From contig NZ_CP163443.1 in the NCBI RefSeq assembly GCF_041053055.1, forward strand, positions 5,377,001 through 5,441,000: a DNA stretch of 64,000 nt, in the 5' to 3' direction. The DNA comes from Streptomyces sp. R41. GTDB lineage: Bacteria; Actinomycetota; Actinomycetes; Streptomycetales; Streptomycetaceae. Positions 45,380-54,652 of the stretch are shown here, one piece after another. The notes below the pieces were generated by a model. It ran no database searches and was not told the origin of the DNA. It saw nothing but the letters and a program-made list of their open reading frames with translations. How positions within the stretch are numbered: position 1 is the stretch's first letter; each line of letters starts with the position of its first letter. Made by a program: the position numbers and the translations under genes.

Positions 45380-45808
45380 ATGAGCAGCGAACCCGAGCCG
45401 ATCAGCGAAGCCGCCCCGCGCAGCGAACCCGTATCCCTCCCCACCGCCCTGGCCTCCTTCACCGACCTGTGGAGCCCCCGCATCGTCACCGCCGTCAACG
45501 ACTACGACGTACGCATCGCCAAGGTCGAAGGCGAACACGTCTGGCACGTCCACGACCACACGGACGAGTTCTTCCTGGTCCTGGAGGGCGAGCTGACCAT
45601 CGCGCTGCGGGAACCGGACGGCGAGCGCACCGTCGTGCTCCCCAAGGGCTCGGTCTTCACCGTCCCGCGCGGCACCGAGCACAAGCCGTACGCCCCGGCC
45701 GGCGCCGCGATCCTGATGTTCGAGCCCACGGGCACCCTCACGGTCGGCGACCGCCACGACGAGGTGCCGGACCACGTGGACGCGACGACGGGGCACGCGC
45801 TGGCCTGA
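45380..45808 (+). CDS. Cupin domain protein
   Basis: 142 residues with both cupin motifs: HVHDHTDEFFLVLEGEL (metal His, His, Glu) and FTVPRGTEHKPYAP (third His). A single-domain cupin may be an enzyme or a binding protein; the substrate is unknown. It is divergent from the GlxA regulator, which probably controls it. Confidence 0.88.
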   Translation: MSSEPEPISEAAPRSEPVSLPTALASFTDLWSPRIVTAVNDYDVRIAKVEGEHVWHVHDHTDEFFLVLEGELTIALREPDGERTVVLPKGSVFTVPRGTEHKPYAPAGAAILMFEPTGTLTVGDRHDEVPDHVDATTGHALA

Positions 45809-45820
45809 GAGCCGACGTGG

Positions 45821-45856
45821 TCGAGTCCCCCGCTGCCCTGGCGGCGGGGGACTCGA
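45821..45856. terminator. Bidirectional hairpin terminator
   Basis: TCGAGTCCCCCGC pairs with GCGGGGGACTCGA, a 13-bp perfect stem, between the cupin gene and the convergent repeat-protein gene. Confidence 0.85.
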
Positions 45857-45877
45857 CGCGATCCGCGGCGCGGGCTG

Positions 45878-46150
45878 CTAGAAGCGGTCCCGCCGCAGGT
45901 CGTCCTCGTCCTCGGCGGCGTGGTCGTCGCTGATGGCGCGGTCGCGCAGGTCGGAGTCACGCATGTCCGAGTGGCGCATGTCGTCGTCCCGCATGCCGGA
46001 GCCCGGCCCGCGGCGCTCCGTCCGGTCGTCGTCCCTCATCCGCTTTCCGCCGCGGTCCCGCACGGCGGCGTCGCTCGTGCCGGAGTCGCGCATCGCGGAG
46101 TCGGGTATGCCGGAGTCACGCATTCCGGGGTTCTTGGGCTTGCGTCCCAT
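45878..46150 (-). CDS. Small repeat protein rich in MRDSD units
   Basis: 90 residues. It is made largely of five-residue units such as MRDSG, MRDSD, MRDDD and LRDRA, very rich in Asp and Arg, with no hydrophobic core, so it is probably disordered. No family was recognised. A strong AAGGAG ribosome site 7 bases before the ATG and a real terminator downstream support translation. Alternating charges resemble small stress or nucleic-acid-associated proteins, but that is only a guess. Confidence 0.65.
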   Translation of the reverse strand: MGRKPKNPGMRDSGIPDSAMRDSGTSDAAVRDRGGKRMRDDDRTERRGPGSGMRDDDMRHSDMRDSDLRDRAISDDHAAEDEDDLRRDRF

Positions 46151-46304
46151 GGAAACTGCTCCTTCGCAGTGGCCCCCCTGTGTGCGTAGAGCATCTCTCC
46201 GTCACGGCCCGTGCGCATCCGGTGAGCTCACGATCACGCGCAGTGACCACATCGCGGTGCCGCCCCGTGACGGGCGACGCGGCCCGCGGTGGCACCCTTG
46301 TCCC

Positions 46305-48134
46305 ATGAACGACTCCGCCCCGGCCCCCACACCCCGCCGCGCCCGTGTCCGCGCCCCCGAGCTGATCGGCAAGGGCGGCTGGCTGAACACGGGGGACGAG
46401 CAGTACACCCTCGCCGACCTGCGAGGACGCATCGTCATCCTCGATTTCTGGACGTTTTGCTGCATCAACTGTCTGCACGTCCTGGACGAGCTGCGGGAGC
46501 TGGAGGAGAAGCACCGGGACACGGTGGTGATCATCGGGGTCCACTCGCCGAAGTTCGTGCACGAGGCCGAGCACCAGGCGGTCGTCGACGCCGTCGAGCG
46601 GTACGGGGTGGAGCACCCGGTCCTCGACGATCCCGAGCTCGCGACCTGGAAGCAGTACGCCGTACGCGCCTGGCCGACGCTCGTCGTGATCGACCCCGAG
46701 GGGTACGTCGTGGCGCAGCACGCCGGTGAGGGGCATGCGCACGCGATCGCCCGGCTGGTGGAGGAGCTGGAGGCCGAGCACGCGGCGAAGGGCACCCTGC
46801 GACGCGGCGACGGGCCGTACGTGGCGCCGGAGCCCGAGCCCACGGCGCTCCGCTTCCCCGGCAAGGCGCTCGCCCTGCCGAGCGGGAACCTGCTGGTCAG
46901 CGACACGACCCGGCATCAGCTGGTGGAGCTGGAGGCCGACGGCGAGACCGTCGTACGGCGTATCGGATCCGGCGTACGGGGCTTTGCGGACGGCGCGGCC
47001 GAGGCGGCCGGGTTCAGCGAGCCGCAGGGGCTGGCGCTGCTGGACGACGGGTCCGTGGTCGTCGCCGACACCGTGAACCACGCCCTGCGCCGCCTCGATC
47101 CCGCGACCGGCGAGGTCACGACGCTGGCGGGGACCGGCCGCCAGTGGTGGCAGGGCTCGCCGACGTCCGGGCCCGCGCGCGAGGTCGACCTGTCCTCGCC
47201 GTGGGACGTGGCCGTGTTCGGCGGGCGCGTGTGGATCGCCATGGCCGGTGTGCACCAGCTGTGGGCGTACGACCCGGCCGACGGGAGCGTCGGGGTCGCC
47301 GCCGGTACGACCAACGAGGGGCTCGTCGACGGGCCGGGGGCCGAGGCCTGGTTCGCGCAGCCGTCGGGGCTCGCCGCCACCGCCGACCGGCTCTGGCTGG
47401 CCGACTCCGAGACGTCCGCGCTGCGCTGGGTGGACCTCGACGGCGCCGTGCACACCGCCGTCGGCACCGGGCTCTTCGACTTCGGACACCGCGACGGGGC
47501 GGCCGAACAGGCGCTGTTCCAGCACCCGTTGGGCGTCACCGCGCTCCCCGACGGCTCCGTGGCGGTGAGCGACACGTACAACCACGCGCTGCGCCGCTAC
47601 GACCCGGCGACCGGCGAAGTGACCACGCTGGCCACGGACTTGCGGGAGCCGAGCGACGCGGTGCTCGTCGGCGACGACATCGTGGTCGTCGAGTCCGCCC
47701 GCCACCGGCTGACCCGGCTGCGGCTCCCCGAGGAGGCCGTACGCGTCGAGTCGGTCGCCCACCGCACGCAGCGCGCGGCCACCGAAGTCGCCCCGGGCGG
47801 GCTGCAGTTGGACGTCATCTTCCAGGCTCCGCCGGGCCAGAAGCTGGACACCCGCTACGGCCCCTCCACCCGGCTCCTCGTCTCCTCGACCCCGCCCGAG
47901 CTACTGCTCAAGGGCGAGGGCGCGGGAACCGATCTCTCCCGCGTCCTGGAGCTGAACCCGGCCGTCACCGAAGGGGTTCTGCACGTCTCCGCGATGGCCG
48001 CGTCCTGCGACGACGACCCTGCCGACGAGTACCCGGCCTGCCACGTCCACCAGCAGGACTGGGGCGTACCGGTCCGCCTCACCGAGGGCGGCGCGGACCG
48101 GCTGCCCCTCGTCCTCGCGGGCATGGCCGACTGA
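46305..48134 (+). CDS. Thioredoxin-like protein fused to NHL beta-propeller (NHLRC2-like)
   Basis: 609 residues. Residues about 20-165 are a thioredoxin fold with CINC at 53-56 (WTFCCINCLH) and cis-proline in WPTLVV. The rest is a six-bladed NHL propeller with blades such as GFSEPQGLALLDDGSVVVAD and LFQHPLGVTALPDGSVAVSD. The C-terminal 120 residues form a separate domain with a Cys-Asp-Asp-Asp and a second Cys (SCDDD, PACHVHQQ). No signal peptide is seen, so it is probably cytoplasmic. A redox role is expected; the partner is unknown. Confidence 0.88.
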   Translation: MNDSAPAPTPRRARVRAPELIGKGGWLNTGDEQYTLADLRGRIVILDFWTFCCINCLHVLDELRELEEKHRDTVVIIGVHSPKFVHEAEHQAVVDAVERYGVEHPVLDDPELATWKQYAVRAWPTLVVIDPEGYVVAQHAGEGHAHAIARLVEELEAEHAAKGTLRRGDGPYVAPEPEPTALRFPGKALALPSGNLLVSDTTRHQLVELEADGETVVRRIGSGVRGFADGAAEAAGFSEPQGLALLDDGSVVVADTVNHALRRLDPATGEVTTLAGTGRQWWQGSPTSGPAREVDLSSPWDVAVFGGRVWIAMAGVHQLWAYDPADGSVGVAAGTTNEGLVDGPGAEAWFAQPSGLAATADRLWLADSETSALRWVDLDGAVHTAVGTGLFDFGHRDGAAEQALFQHPLGVTALPDGSVAVSDTYNHALRRYDPATGEVTTLATDLREPSDAVLVGDDIVVVESARHRLTRLRLPEEAVRVESVAHRTQRAATEVAPGGLQLDVIFQAPPGQKLDTRYGPSTRLLVSSTPPELLLKGEGAGTDLSRVLELNPAVTEGVLHVSAMAASCDDDPADEYPACHVHQQDWGVPVRLTEGGADRLPLVLAGMAD

Positions 48135-48156
48135 CGTACGGCCGGGCTTTCAGGAC

Positions 48157-48402
48157 CTACATGCCGTACCCGTCGCCGTAGCCGCCCCGGTGGTGTCGTT
48201 CCTCCTCGACCACCGGCGTGGTCGGCGGCACGACCACCCGCCTGCGCCGGGCGATGCTGCTGAACGTCGTCACGCCGATCAGCCCGACGATCATGAAGAT
48301 GACCCCGACCAGGTCGAGGTTGACTCCCTGCATGTTCCAGTCGGTCGCGAACGTGAGGATCGCTCCCGCGGCGATCAGGATGATGCATCCGCCCAGGCCC
48401 AT
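48157..48402 (-). CDS. DUF6458 small membrane protein
   Basis: 81 residues: two membrane helices (LGGCIILIAAGAILTFAT and VGVIFMIVGLIGVTTF) and a cytoplasmic tail with RRRR and Gly/Tyr-rich end. ATG 48402 has GGGAGG 8 bases before it. Function unknown. Confidence 0.8.
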   Translation of the reverse strand: MGLGGCIILIAAGAILTFATDWNMQGVNLDLVGVIFMIVGLIGVTTFSSIARRRRVVVPPTTPVVEEERHHRGGYGDGYGM

Positions 48403-48513
48403 GAGTCTCGCCTCCCTGCCCGGCTCAGGTGTTCCGGGCGGGAGCCGAGTACCCGCGACCTCGCGGGCCATGCGGAGGCCCGGCCGTGGGGCGGCGACCC
48501 GACGGGTGGAGGG

Positions 48514-49809
48514 CTATCCCTCCAAGAACGCCACCAGCGCGTTGGTCAGCAGGAACGGGTCGTCCGCGCCGCAGAGTTCGCGGGCGCTGTGCATGGAGAG
48601 GATGGCCACGCCGATGTCGACGGTCTTGATGCCGTGCCGGGCCGCGGTGATGGGGCCGATGGTGGTGCCGCAGGGCATCGAGTTGTTGGAGACGAAGGAC
48701 TGGAAGGGCACGCCGGCCTTCTCGCAGGCGGCGGCGAAGACGGCGCGGCCCGAACCGTCCGTGGCGTAGCGGTTGTTGACGTTCACCTTGAGGATGGGGC
48801 CGCCGTTGGCGCGCGGGTGGTGCGTCGGGTCGTGCCGCTCGGCGTAGTTGGGGTGGACGGCGTGGCCGGTGTCGGAGGACAGACAGACCGTGCCGGCGAA
48901 GGCGCGCGCCCGGTCCTCGTACGAGCCGCCGCGCGCGAACACCGAACGCTCCAGCACGCTGCCGAGCAGCGGCCCGTCGGCACCGGTGTCGCTCTGCGAG
49001 CCGTTCTCCTCGTGGTCGAAGCCCGCGAGCACGGGGATGTAAGGGAGCCCGGAGTCGCCGGCCGCCACCGCGACCAGCGCCGCCGTACCCGCGTGCAGGG
49101 AGAGCAGGTTGTCCATGCGCGGGCCCGCCACCAGCTCCTCGTCGCGGCCCAGGTACGAGGGCCGCTCGATGGAGTGGGTCATCAGGTCCCAGCCGGTGAC
49201 CTCGCCCGTGGCCAGCCCCAGCTCCTCCTCCAGGAAGGCGATCAGATCGCCCTCGTGGGGTTCGCCGAGCCCCCAGATGGGCTGCAGATGGCGCTGCTTG
49301 TCGAGCTTGAGCCCGTCGGTGCTGACGGAACGGTCCAGGTGGACGGCGAGTTGGGGCACGCGCAGCAGGGCGCGGTCGATGTTCACCAGGCGGGTCGAGC
49401 CGTCCCGCAGCGACAGGCGTCCCGCGAGGCCCAGGTCGCGGTCCAGCCAGGAGTTCAGCAGCGGTCCGCCGTAGATCTCCACGGCCACCTGCCGCCAGCC
49501 GTGCGCGCCGCTGTCCGGCAGGGGCTTGACCCGCAGGTTCGGGGAGTCGGTGTGCGCGCCCACGATCCGGAACGGGGTGTGCGGCTCGGTGCCCTCCGGC
49601 ACGTACCAGGCGACGATGGCGCCCCCGCGCAGCACGTACTTCCCGCCGCTCGTGCCCTCCCACGCGTCGGTCTCGGCGACCTGACGGAATCCGGCCTTCT
49701 CCAGCCGCTCGGCGGCATTCGCCACCGCGTGGTACGGCGTCGGGCTCGCCGCCAGGAAGGACATGAGGTCGTCGGTATGGCCGCGATCGAAGCGGGAGGG
49801 TGTGCTCAT
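48514..49809 (-). CDS. M18 family aminopeptidase (aspartyl aminopeptidase type)
   Basis: 431 residues. The metal and catalytic motifs are VGAHTDSPNLRVKP, then FDHEENGSQS and SMHSARELCG, as in M18 zinc aminopeptidases that remove N-terminal acidic residues in the cytoplasm as large dodecamers. The start ATG 49809 is clear. It is not in an operon with its neighbours; a convergent or same-strand terminator lies upstream at 49882. Confidence 0.92.
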   Translation of the reverse strand: MSTPSRFDRGHTDDLMSFLAASPTPYHAVANAAERLEKAGFRQVAETDAWEGTSGGKYVLRGGAIVAWYVPEGTEPHTPFRIVGAHTDSPNLRVKPLPDSGAHGWRQVAVEIYGGPLLNSWLDRDLGLAGRLSLRDGSTRLVNIDRALLRVPQLAVHLDRSVSTDGLKLDKQRHLQPIWGLGEPHEGDLIAFLEEELGLATGEVTGWDLMTHSIERPSYLGRDEELVAGPRMDNLLSLHAGTAALVAVAAGDSGLPYIPVLAGFDHEENGSQSDTGADGPLLGSVLERSVFARGGSYEDRARAFAGTVCLSSDTGHAVHPNYAERHDPTHHPRANGGPILKVNVNNRYATDGSGRAVFAAACEKAGVPFQSFVSNNSMPCGTTIGPITAARHGIKTVDIGVAILSMHSARELCGADDPFLLTNALVAFLEG

Positions 49810-49881
49810 GGGTTCACCTTAACGACGCCTGAGGGCCCGCTCCCGGGGATGGGGAACGGGCCTTCGTAAGGGGGATGTGAA

Positions 49882-49928
49882 GGGCGGACACCTGACCGGA
49901 AGGACAGGTTCCGATCAGGTGTCCGCCC
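49882..49928. terminator. Hairpin terminator between fadE and the aminopeptidase gene
   Basis: GGGCGGACACCTGA pairs with TCAGGTGTCCGCCC, a 14-bp stem with a 19-base loop, about 59 bases after the fadE stop (minus strand). Confidence 0.75.
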
Positions 49929-49941
49929 AGCCCTCGAGCGT

Positions 49942-49965
49942 GCTCCGAAGAGACTTCGGAGCCTT
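49942..49965. terminator. Second, shorter hairpin after fadE
   Basis: GCTCCGAAG-AGA-CTTCGGAGC followed by CTTT on the plus strand. Together with the hairpin at 49882 it forms a double terminator region. Confidence 0.55.
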
Positions 49966-49986
49966 TGGGCAAGCCTGCGAGGACCT

Positions 49987-51813
49987 TTAGAACGCCGCCT
50001 CGTCCAGCTCCATCAGGTCCAGCTCCACGCCCTCGGCGAGCTTGCGCGCACCGGTGACGCCCGGCAGCACGTTCGCGGCGAAGAACTTCGCGGCCGCGAT
50101 CTTGCCGGTGTAGAAGGGCTTGTCCTTGGCGGAGGCGGTCGCCAGCTTCTCGGCGGCCACGGCGGCACCGCGCAGCAGCAGGTAACCGACGACCACGTCG
50201 CCGGAGGCCATCAGCAGGCGAGTGGTGTTCAGGCCCACCTTGTAGATGTTCTTGACGTCCTGCTCGGTGGCCGCGAGGTCGGTGAGCATCAGCCCGACGA
50301 TGGCCTCCAGCTCGACGGCCGCCTTGGCGAGCTGCTCGCGGGCGGTGGACAGCTCCTCGCCGCCGGTGCCGAGCGCCAGGAACTTCTTGATGTCCTCGGC
50401 GAGGGAGTTCAGCGCCGCGCCCTGGTTGCGGACGATCTTCCGGAAGAAGAAGTCCTGGCCCTGGATCGCCGTCGTGCCCTCGTACAGGGTGTCGATCTTG
50501 GCGTCGCGGATGTACTGCTCGATCGGGTACTCCTGCAGGAAGCCGGAGCCGCCGAAGGTCTGCAGCGACTGGGCGAGCTGCTCGTAGCCCTTCTCGGAGC
50601 CGTAGCCCTTGACGATCGGCAGGAGCAGGTCGTTCAGCGCGTGCAGGGCGCTGACGTCCTCGCCGGCGGCCGTCTTGACGGCGATCTCGTCCTGGACGGC
50701 CGCGGTGTGCAGCACCAGGGCGCGCATGCCCTCCGCGTACGCCTTCTGCGTCATCAGCGAGCGGCGCACGTCCGGGTGGTGCGTGATGGTGACCTTGGGC
50801 GCGGTCTTGTCCATGAAGTTCGCCAGGTCGGGACCCTGGACGCGCTCCTTGGCGTACTCCAGGGCGTTCAGGTAACCCGTCGACAGCGTCGAGATCGCCT
50901 TCGTGCCGACCATCATGCGGGCGAACTCGATGATGCGGAACATCTGGCGGATGCCGTCGTGCTTGTCGCCGATCAGCCAGCCCTTGGCAGGGTGACGGTC
51001 GCCGAAGGTCATCTCGCACGTGTTGGAGGCCTTCAGGCCCATCTTGTGCTCGACGTTCGTCGCGTACACGCCGTTGCGCTCGCCCAGCTCGCCGGTCTCG
51101 AAGTCGAAGAGGTACTTCGGGACGAGGAAGAGGGACAGGCCCTTGGTGCCGGGGCCGTGGCCCTCCGGCCGCGCGAGGACGTAGTGGAGGATGTTCTCCT
51201 CCATGTCGTGCTCACCGGAGGTGATGAAGCGCTTGACGCCCTCGATGTGCCAGGAGCCGTCCTCCTGCTGGATCGCCTTGGTGCGACCGGCGCCGACGTC
51301 CGAACCCGCGTCGGGCTCGGTGAGCACCATGGTGGAGCCCCAGGTCTTCTCGACCGCGATCTGGGCGATCTTCTTCTGGACCTCGTTGCCCTCGTCGAAG
51401 AGGATGCCGGCGAACGCCGGGCCGGACGAGTACATCCAGACCGCCGGGTTCGCACCGAGGATCAGCTCCGCGTACGACCAGATCAGGGACGGCGGGGCGG
51501 TGGTGCCGCCGATCTCCTCGGGCAGGCCGAGGCGCCAGTACTCGGAGTCCATGAAGGCCTTGTAGGACTTCTTGAAGGACTCGGGCACGGGCGCGGTGTT
51601 GGTCTCCGGGTCGAAGACCGGCGGGTTGCGGTCGGCGTCCGCGAAGGACTCGGCCAGCTCGTTCTCCGAGAGGCGCGTCAGCTCCTCGAGGATGCTCTTG
51701 GCGGTGTCCGTGTCCATCTCCGCGAACGGGCCGGTGCCGTACAGCTTGTCGCGCCCGAGCACCTCGAAGAGGTTGAACTCGATGTCGCGGAGATTCGACT
51801 TGTAGTGCCCCAT
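49987..51813 (-). CDS. Acyl-CoA dehydrogenase, long (about 610-residue) FadE class
   Basis: 608 residues, the long actinobacterial/bacterial fatty-acid dehydrogenase class with an extra C-terminal helical domain. The flavin and substrate region has [18 protein letters not shown], and [20 protein letters not shown] with [20 protein letters not shown] follows. It catalyses the first step of beta-oxidation. ATG 51813 has GGAG 8 bases before it. Two TACCNNNNAGTA sites lie upstream as possible operators. Confidence 0.92.
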   Translation of the reverse strand: MGHYKSNLRDIEFNLFEVLGRDKLYGTGPFAEMDTDTAKSILEELTRLSENELAESFADADRNPPVFDPETNTAPVPESFKKSYKAFMDSEYWRLGLPEEIGGTTAPPSLIWSYAELILGANPAVWMYSSGPAFAGILFDEGNEVQKKIAQIAVEKTWGSTMVLTEPDAGSDVGAGRTKAIQQEDGSWHIEGVKRFITSGEHDMEENILHYVLARPEGHGPGTKGLSLFLVPKYLFDFETGELGERNGVYATNVEHKMGLKASNTCEMTFGDRHPAKGWLIGDKHDGIRQMFRIIEFARMMVGTKAISTLSTGYLNALEYAKERVQGPDLANFMDKTAPKVTITHHPDVRRSLMTQKAYAEGMRALVLHTAAVQDEIAVKTAAGEDVSALHALNDLLLPIVKGYGSEKGYEQLAQSLQTFGGSGFLQEYPIEQYIRDAKIDTLYEGTTAIQGQDFFFRKIVRNQGAALNSLAEDIKKFLALGTGGEELSTAREQLAKAAVELEAIVGLMLTDLAATEQDVKNIYKVGLNTTRLLMASGDVVVGYLLLRGAAVAAEKLATASAKDKPFYTGKIAAAKFFAANVLPGVTGARKLAEGVELDLMELDEAAF

Positions 51814-51869
51814 GGCGACGGCTCCGTTAAAGGATCGGCGAGGCACTGACTCCTCGCATCTAGTTCACG

Positions 51870-51906
51870 TACCAACAAGTAGCTACGATGATGCTACCCG
51901 TCAGTA
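51870..51906. promoter_or_regulatory. Two TACCNNNNAGTA sites upstream of fadE
   Basis: TACCAACAAGTA at 51870-51881 and TACCCGTCAGTA at 51895-51906, 25 bases apart. Both are partial inverted repeats (TAC and GTA ends) in the gap between fadE and the SseB gene. They may bind a TetR-type acyl-CoA sensor. Confidence 0.4.
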
Positions 51907-51943
51907 ATAAGAAGCAACCCCTGTTGGCCCATATGTGGCCCAC

Positions 51944-51949
51944 TACTCT
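51944..51949 (+). promoter_or_regulatory. -10 element TACTCT of a leaderless promoter
   Basis: TACTCT-N7-ATG before the SseB gene. Confidence 0.5.
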
Positions 51950-51956
51950 TTGGGGC

Positions 51957-52445
51957 ATGTACGGCTACGACCAGAACGCGGGCGCCCAGGGCTATGTCCC
52001 GCCGCAGCAGCAGATGCCCGGGCAGATGCCGGGTGCGCAGATGCCCGGCGGGTACGGCCAGCAGCCCCCGCTCTACCCGGAACCGTCTCCACCGTCCCTC
52101 GCGGACGCGGTCCGCGCCTTCACCACGGGGTCGATGTCCGCGGAGGACTTTCAGCAGGTCTTCGCGACCTCGAAGGTGTACTGCCCGCGCGGCGACAACC
52201 CCGGATTCCTGGCGCTGCACAACACCCAGCAGCCGGTGATCCCCATGTTCACCTCGCTCAAGGAGCTGCGCCGGTACGCCGGCAAGGAGTCCAAGTACTT
52301 CGTGATCACCGGCGCCGAGGTGATCGACCTGCTGCCGACCGGCTACGGCTTCGTGCTCGACATGGAGGGCGAGCACCGGATGGTCTTCGACGCCAAGGCC
52401 GTGGAGCAGATGGTGGACTTCGCGATGCGCCGTATGTACGGATAG
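51957..52445 (+). CDS. SseB family protein
   Basis: 162 residues. The N-terminal 40 residues are Pro/Gln/Gly/Met-rich (PPQQQMPGQMPGAQMPGG), likely disordered; the SseB domain follows, with IPMFTSLKELRRYAGKES and LPTGYGFVLDMEGEH. Function in actinobacteria is not established. ATG 51957 is 7 bases from TACTCT; an in-frame ATG at 51888 falls upstream of the promoter. Confidence 0.82.
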   Translation: MYGYDQNAGAQGYVPPQQQMPGQMPGAQMPGGYGQQPPLYPEPSPPSLADAVRAFTTGSMSAEDFQQVFATSKVYCPRGDNPGFLALHNTQQPVIPMFTSLKELRRYAGKESKYFVITGAEVIDLLPTGYGFVLDMEGEHRMVFDAKAVEQMVDFAMRRMYG

Positions 52446-52488
52446 GCGCTGTATGCGCGGCTAGGGCCGCTCTTGTACGACATCCCGG

Positions 52489-52520
52489 ACGCCCGGAGGG
52501 AATGCCCTCCGGGCGTTCGT
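52489..52520 (+). terminator. Hairpin terminator after the SseB gene
   Basis: ACGCCCGGAGGG pairs with CCCTCCGGGCGT, a 12-bp stem with loop AATG, followed by TCGT. Confidence 0.8.
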
Positions 52521-52580
52521 CGTTACGGGTGGCAGAAAGTTCAATGCTCAACTAAACTCCGAGCACAAGGAGGTACCGAC

Positions 52581-53552
52581 ATGCCTGCAGTGACCGTCGA
52601 GAACCCGCTGACCCTGCCCCGTGTGGTCGCGTCGGCCGACGCCGTGGCCCGTCCCGTGCTCGCCGTGACGACCGCGCCCAGCGGTTTCGAGGGAGAGGGA
52701 TTCCCGGTCCGCCGCGCGTTCGCCGGGATCAATTACCAGCACCTCGACCCGTTCATCATGATGGACCAGATGGGCGAGGTGGAGTACGCGCCCGGAGAGC
52801 CGAAGGGCACCCCCTGGCACCCCCACCGCGGCTTCGAGACCGTGACCTACATCATCGACGGCATCTTCGACCACCAGGACTCCAACGGTGGTGGCGGCAC
52901 CATCACCAACGGTGACACCCAGTGGATGACCGCGGGCTCGGGCCTCCTGCACATCGAGGCCCCGCCGGAGTCGCTCGTCATGTCCGGCGGCCTCTTCCAC
53001 GGCCTCCAGCTGTGGGTGAACCTCCCGGCCAAGGACAAGATGATGGCCCCGAGGTACCAGGACATCCGCGGTGGCACGGTCCAGCTGCTGAGCACCCCGG
53101 ACGGCGGCGCGCTGCTGCGTGTCATCGCCGGTGAGCTCGACGGTCACCAGGGCCCCGGCATCACGCACACGCCGATCACCATGGTCCACGCGACCCTGGC
53201 GCCCGGCGCCGAGATCACACTCCCCTGGCGCGAGGACTTCAATGGTCTGGCGTACGTCCTCGCCGGTCGCGGCAGCGTCGGTACGGACCGCCGTCCGGTC
53301 CACACCGGCCAGACCGCCGTGTTCGGCAAGGGCGGCTCGCTGACCGTCCGCGCGGACGAGAAGCAGGACTCCAACAGCCCGGACCTGGAGGTCGTCCTTC
53401 TCGGTGGGCAGCCCATACGTGAGCCCATGGCCCACTACGGCCCCTTCGTGATGAACACCCGCGAGGAGCTCCAGCAGGCCTTCGAGGACTTCCAGAAGGG
53501 CCGGCTCGGGACGATCCCGGCGGTGCACGGGATGTCCGAGGGCGCGCTGTAA
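52581..53552 (+). CDS. Pirin family protein
   Basis: 323 residues, a bicupin. The N-terminal cupin has HPHRGFETVTYIIDG with metal histidines, and GSGLLHIEAPPE follows. Pirins bind iron; some oxidise flavonols (quercetin), others act as redox co-regulators. AAGGAGG before the ATG is a strong ribosome site. The promoter region holds AGTTCAATGCTCAACT, an imperfect inverted repeat that could be an operator. A very strong terminator follows. Confidence 0.9.
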   Translation: MPAVTVENPLTLPRVVASADAVARPVLAVTTAPSGFEGEGFPVRRAFAGINYQHLDPFIMMDQMGEVEYAPGEPKGTPWHPHRGFETVTYIIDGIFDHQDSNGGGGTITNGDTQWMTAGSGLLHIEAPPESLVMSGGLFHGLQLWVNLPAKDKMMAPRYQDIRGGTVQLLSTPDGGALLRVIAGELDGHQGPGITHTPITMVHATLAPGAEITLPWREDFNGLAYVLAGRGSVGTDRRPVHTGQTAVFGKGGSLTVRADEKQDSNSPDLEVVLLGGQPIREPMAHYGPFVMNTREELQQAFEDFQKGRLGTIPAVHGMSEGAL

Positions 53553-53569
53553 GCCTCCGTCAGGTGAGT

Positions 53570-53613
53570 CACGGGAAAGCCCCGTCCGGTGGAACGGACG
53601 GGGCTTTCCCGTG
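53570..53613 (+). terminator. Very long hairpin terminator after pirin
   Basis: CACGGGAAAGCCCCGTCCG with its complement, a 19-bp perfect stem with a 6-base loop, 17 bases after the stop. A partial second copy of the right arm lies at about 53620-53642, so the terminator region is partly duplicated. Confidence 0.9.
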
Positions 53614-53771
53614 CGCGCGTGGAACGGACGGGGCCTTCCCCGGCGCGCTTGCGCTTCGGCATGCCCGCGCGGGGCTCGGCGGGTAGCTTGTCGGACAGAC
53701 GTGTCGGCAGGGTCATCGCATCCCGGCTCCTCCCTTCCGGGCCACCCCAACTCACCTGCTAGGAGCGCTCC

Positions 53772-54560
53772 ATGCTCACCTCGACGAACGTTCCGGGCGG
53801 GCCGAACTGGCTCGACCTGGGGACACCGGACATCGACGCGGCCGTCGCTTTCTACGAGGGCACGTTCGGCTGGCAGTTCCAGTCCGCGGGACCGGAGGCC
53901 GGCGGCTACGGCTTCCTGCAGAAGGACGGCAAGACCCTGGCCGCCGTCGGCCCGCTGACCGAGGAGGGGGCGTCGTCCGCCTGGACGGTCTACTTCCGCA
54001 CCCTGGACGCCGACGCCACCGCGAAGGCCGTGGAACAGGCCGGCGGCTCGGTCCGCTTCCCGCCCACGGACGTCTTCACCGAGGGGCGGATGGCCGGCTT
54101 CACGGACCCTACGGGCGCCGAGTTCGCCGTGTGGGAAGCCCGGGACATGGACGGCCTGGAGGTCGTCAACGAGCCGCGCACCCTCAGCTGGATCGAGCTC
54201 TACACCACGGACGCCGCGGCGGCGAAGGACTTCTACCGCACGGTCCTGTCGTGGGACGCGCGGGACATGCCCATGGGCCCGGACATCGTCTACACCATCG
54301 TCGGCCCCGAGGGCGGCGGCGAGGCGACCATGCACGGCGGCATCATGCAGCTCCCGGCGGAGCACATGCAGCGCGGCTCGTCCTCCGAGTGGCACCCGTA
54401 CTTCGAGGTCGAGGACTGTGACACCGTCGTGGCCAGGGCCCAGGAGCTGGGCGCGACGGTCATCATCCCCGCGGTCGACGCCGAGGGTGTCGGACGCCTC
54501 GCCATGCTGCTCGACCCGTTCGGGGCGCCCTTCGCCGTGATCACGAGCGCCACGCCCTGA
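53772..54560 (+). CDS. VOC family (glyoxalase/dioxygenase fold) protein
   Basis: 262 residues with two vicinal-oxygen-chelate modules. The first starts NWLDLGTPDIDAAVAFYEGT, the second SWIELYTTDAAAAKDFYRTV. Both have the beta-alpha-beta pattern but the metal ligands are only partly kept, as in the actinobacterial VOC proteins often called CFP32-like. Function unknown. AGGAGCG precedes the ATG. Confidence 0.85.
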   Translation: MLTSTNVPGGPNWLDLGTPDIDAAVAFYEGTFGWQFQSAGPEAGGYGFLQKDGKTLAAVGPLTEEGASSAWTVYFRTLDADATAKAVEQAGGSVRFPPTDVFTEGRMAGFTDPTGAEFAVWEARDMDGLEVVNEPRTLSWIELYTTDAAAAKDFYRTVLSWDARDMPMGPDIVYTIVGPEGGGEATMHGGIMQLPAEHMQRGSSSEWHPYFEVEDCDTVVARAQELGATVIIPAVDAEGVGRLAMLLDPFGAPFAVITSATP

Positions 54561-54652
54561 ACCGAAGCGCGCAGCACCAGTCGCTGACGCTGTGTCACCC
54601 GGGCGGGCCCTCCCCACAGGACGGCCCGCCCCGCGCGTGCTCGGGTGGAAGC

